Positions 63,865 to 64,000 of a stretch of 64,000 nt of DNA are shown piece by piece; position 1 is the first letter of the stretch, and each line of letters starts with the position of its first letter. The stretch is from Brevibacterium senegalense (GTDB lineage Bacteria > Actinomycetota > Actinomycetes > Actinomycetales > Brevibacteriaceae). The notes below the pieces were generated by a model that worked only from the letters and a program-made list of their open reading frames with translations, did not search any database and had not been told where the DNA came from. The position numbers were made by a program, and so were the translations under genes. The stretch is from assembly GCF_000285835.1 (NCBI RefSeq), contig NZ_HE978601.1, forward strand, positions 255,827 through 319,826, in the 5' to 3' direction.

Positions 63865-64000
63865 AGCCCCTCATGTCTGTCGACTGTCGGATCGATCGTT
63901 GATACTTGTATCTCTTGAGACGAAGGGTACCGCGCACGCCCGTGCCGCGACCCTCAGTCGGTTCTCAGCCGACGCTCCCGCACGCGGTGCCGCGTGCATC

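Noticed and set aside
63901-63912. GATAC-TT-GTATC palindrome upstream of the DsbA-like gene
   Set aside because: Short dyad without matching promoter elements; not strong enough to call an operator.

Overview
The window reads as one contiguous piece of chromosome from a high-G+C actinobacterium (about 70% G+C by eye, strong third-position G/C bias). It is most like Micrococcales/Actinomycetales, but the genus cannot be fixed from the sequence alone. Diagnostic content includes an IdeR/DtxR regulator, a GGM-tailed GroEL without groES under a CIRCE element, the PspA-PspAA-HtpX-PspAB set, a DUF3263/LytR_C pair, an actinobacterial-type SerC, the Csp-DUF3027-MFS run, a bacterial XPB helicase with its partner, a WXG100 protein and an LGFP-repeat amidase. 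Several blocks keep gene orders known from Mycobacterium tuberculosis (Rv0992c-Rv0996, Rv0861c-Rv0862c, Rv0430-Rv0431, mprAB-pepD). There is no phage, transposon, CRISPR array or rRNA; two tRNA genes (Arg-CCU, Thr-UGU) are present.

Layout. 1-5.4 kb: a GlpR-like membrane protein (runs off the left edge), a RimJ-like acetyltransferase, galU, 5-formyl-THF cyclo-ligase, FmdB, a SAF-domain protein and mscL. 5.5-10.7 kb: a very large DUF4011-type helicase/nuclease-fold protein with degenerate ATPase motifs, a small overlapping gene, then tRNA-Arg. 10.7-16 kb: universal stress protein, GlsB-like membrane protein, HNH endonuclease, NlpC/P60 hydrolase, ideR. 16-22.7 kb: pdxH, an orphan TRAP-type binding protein, serC, DUF456, and the coupled csp-DUF3027-MFS operon. 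22.8-31.4 kb: small membrane protein, XPB partner, XPB, MerR regulator, CoA-transferase, EamA exporter and divergent CGNR regulator. 31.5-33 kb: GltB-like FMN protein. 33.1-41 kb: an envelope-stress block on one strand, made of a two-component system (MprAB-like), a frameshifted HtrA/PepD protease, WXG100, pspA, pspAA, htpX and pspAB. 41-46 kb: alpha/beta hydrolase, a coupled S4/membrane pair, TauE/SafE, groL. 46-52.9 kb: LytR_C (VirR-like) and DUF3263 pair, aldehyde dehydrogenase, uracil-DNA glycosylase, ThrE exporter, amidohydrolase. 53-57.5 kb: SGNH hydrolase, NCS2 permease coupled to a FadJ-like multifunctional enzyme. 57.6-62.5 kb: LGFP amidase, sensor kinase, response regulator and an Asp/Trp-tailed membrane protein. 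62.8-64 kb: tRNA-Thr and a membrane-anchored DsbA-like protein.

A pattern runs through the whole window: at least 14 genes have a TANNNT-like -10 box ending exactly 6-7 bases before ATG/GTG, which predicts leaderless mRNAs. The most striking case is the 24-bp gap between galU and the cyclo-ligase gene, where two opposite -10 boxes overlap by two bases. Other genes have clear Shine-Dalgarno sequences or 4-bp ATGA/GTGA stop-start overlaps. Nearly all convergent or operon ends carry long perfect hairpins.
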